Positions 62,646 through 64,000 of a stretch of DNA of 64,000 nt are shown piece by piece (position 1 is the first letter of the stretch; each line of letters starts with the position of its first letter). The stretch is taken from the NCBI RefSeq assembly GCF_001522545.3, contig NC_031773.1:39643669-39707668 (forward strand), written 5' to 3'. The position numbers and the translations under genes were made by a program. The notes below the pieces were generated by a model. The model did no database searches, had not been told where the DNA came from, and saw only the letters and a list, made by a program, of their open reading frames with translations. This DNA comes from Parus major. Taxonomy: Eukaryota > Chordata > Aves > Passeriformes > Paridae.

Positions 62646-63878
62646 ATAAAGATTCATTCAGAAAATTACTAAATTATTTTGTCCTACTGGCTATTAATCT
62701 TATGTTCAACATAAAAGCAAATAAAGAATTAAGTCAATCAGCCACTTAAACATAACTGTGTGCCCACGTACAGGTCATACAGCTCATCCAGGTCATAATA
62801 TACCTGTTTGATTATATTTTTGGAAGCTCTTCTCTCTTGCTCATATAATTCAACATACTAAATTGATTCTATGACTGTCTTAACGTGCTGTCCTGGTCTC
62901 TGGCTACATGAGCCATTTCTGAGGCTCTGAGCTTTTGACACTCTTGCAGCAGAAACAGCATAATGTAGAAATATTTGTCTTGCCTAAGGAAGGGGCAGAA
63001 AAAGTCCCACTTTTGTGTGTTGTGAGAGCCACCAGAGGTCGGTGGATTGAAGTGAACTCAAGCTCCAGAACAGACCTAACTGTCCCTTCTCTGTTAGCCT
63101 GCACAGCCCCACACTTCCCTAAACAGTGAACAAACAACCACTCTTGAGGTGGAATTTAATCAACCTGCTTTTATTTCAGCCCTCACCTATTTTTTTGAGC
63201 AAAGCTGTAAGTGAAAAGAGCCCTTGAGTGAGTTGTGGCATGCATTAGTTTTAATTTACTTTACCTGTAGAGGCATATATGTTAACATCTAATAGATAGC
63301 TTGATGATTCATTCACCTTTGCTGCTGAGGGCAAAAAGATTTCTTGCATAACTGAAGTGAAAGTAGCTTGCTCTTTAAAACTTTTTGTGCCCTAAAAGGG
63401 CTGAAGAATTTCTGACACTGTAATAAATGATCGTGCTTGTGATCAAAAAAAGCATAAGAAATGTAGAACCGTTCAACATGATGTATTAAAGATGAGTGAG
63501 GGCAAAACTCCACCTGTTATGGCAGTTTTTGCCACTGTTATAAGAAGCAGTCTGAAAGAAATAGGAGCTAAAGCAGTTAACAGAATTTTAAAATTTTTCT
63601 ACTGATGAAAGATCAAACTGACCCATTCTTGAGTCCAGGACCTGAATGGTTAATTTAAAAGAAAGGTGTACCAAGATAGAAGTAGCTTAGTCAACTGAAT
63701 GCTCCAGAGACAACGATAGCTAATCTGAACTATTTTTTCAGTAAAGAATTCTGCAAGCTATATTGAGTCTAGCACGCTGAAGATTACACAAGATGAGCAG
63801 TCAACATTTTCTGTTCCTAAATTGCAAGCCTACCAGGGGGAAACTAGAGATGGTTGCAATTTGTTGGGTATTTTTCCA
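62646..63878. other. Noncoding sequence
   Basis: No gene found. Overlapping short open frames on both strands at 62904-63137 have no recognisable domain. Confidence 0.5.
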
Positions 63879-63897
63879 GGGGGAGGGGAGGGGTGGG
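63879..63897 (+). promoter_or_regulatory. G-quadruplex motif
   Basis: GGGGG-A-GGGG-A-GGGG-T-GGG: four G-runs with single-base loops, the most stable class of predicted quadruplex, in an otherwise AT-rich window. Confidence 0.9.
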
Positions 63898-63975
63898 AAG
63901 CAGTGTGTGTGGTCCTCGTGGTTTTCTGTTGTTGTGTTCTTCTAAACACTTGCTGCTTTTTGAATTTTTCTTCAG

Positions 63976-64000
63976 CATTATTCAAGGAGAGAAAGTTTGG
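63976..64000 (+). other. Possible exon start cut by the window edge
   Basis: A good 3' splice-site context is visible: a branch-point-like TCTAAAC at 63941-63947, then a T-rich tract (gctgctttttg, aatttttcttc) and CAG ending at 63975. The following 25 bases are open in all three frames, for example reading IIQGEKVW, LFKERKFG or HYSRRESL. Twenty-five bases cannot identify a gene, and acceptor-like sites are common in AT-rich DNA. Confidence 0.22.

Overview
The window looks like noncoding vertebrate DNA, almost certainly from a bird. The sequence is AT-rich and CpG-poor and has no CpG island. The recognisable repeats are those that mark avian genomes: 3'-truncated CR1 LINEs in several subfamilies, with the typical 3' tail of ATTCTGTG/ATTCTATG-like 8-mers, and two solo LTRs of an avian ERVL-type endogenous retrovirus. 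A few very old, decayed pieces (an old CR1 type, an L3/CR1-like scrap, MIR-like SINE relics) fit an ancient, slowly evolving amniote intergenic or intronic region. I cannot name the species. A neoavian bird, possibly a passerine, is the best guess from the LTR and CR1 types.

I found no convincing protein-coding gene, tRNA, rRNA or CRISPR array. No open frame exceeds about 150 codons, and the longest and most protein-like ones lie inside CR1 or LTR sequence. The window is therefore a gene desert or the inside of a very long intron. The only gene-like hint is a plausible 3' splice site 25 bases before the right end (63976-64000), preceded by a perfect G-quadruplex motif.

Layout: 0.6-4.2 kb holds two inverted copies of an unidentified ~100-135 bp repeat flanking a minus-strand CR1 (2473-3550). 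4.2-10 kb is featureless apart from a TA tract. 10-11.3 kb is complex, repeat-free sequence with developmental transcription-factor words, a candidate conserved noncoding element. 15.6-17.8 kb is a cluster of three CR1 fragments. 20.7 kb carries a MIR-like relic. 24.8-25.2 kb carries a candidate PBX/MEIS-OTX-RUNX regulatory block. 34.16-34.74 kb is a minus-strand ERVL LTR. 45.1-45.65 kb has a GC-richer open block and a second MIR-like relic. 48.0-48.1 kb has a 10-bp perfect hairpin beside an (AT)19 tract. 50.0-50.3 kb is an A-rich tract plus CR1. 54.8 kb and 58.0-58.4 kb are old CR1/L3-like pieces. 61.48-62.06 kb is a plus-strand ERVL LTR, and 63.88 kb to the end holds the G-quadruplex and possible exon edge.

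Family assignments rest on my memory of avian repeat consensus sequences and on similarity between copies inside the window; no database was searched. Regulatory calls are motif-based inference.
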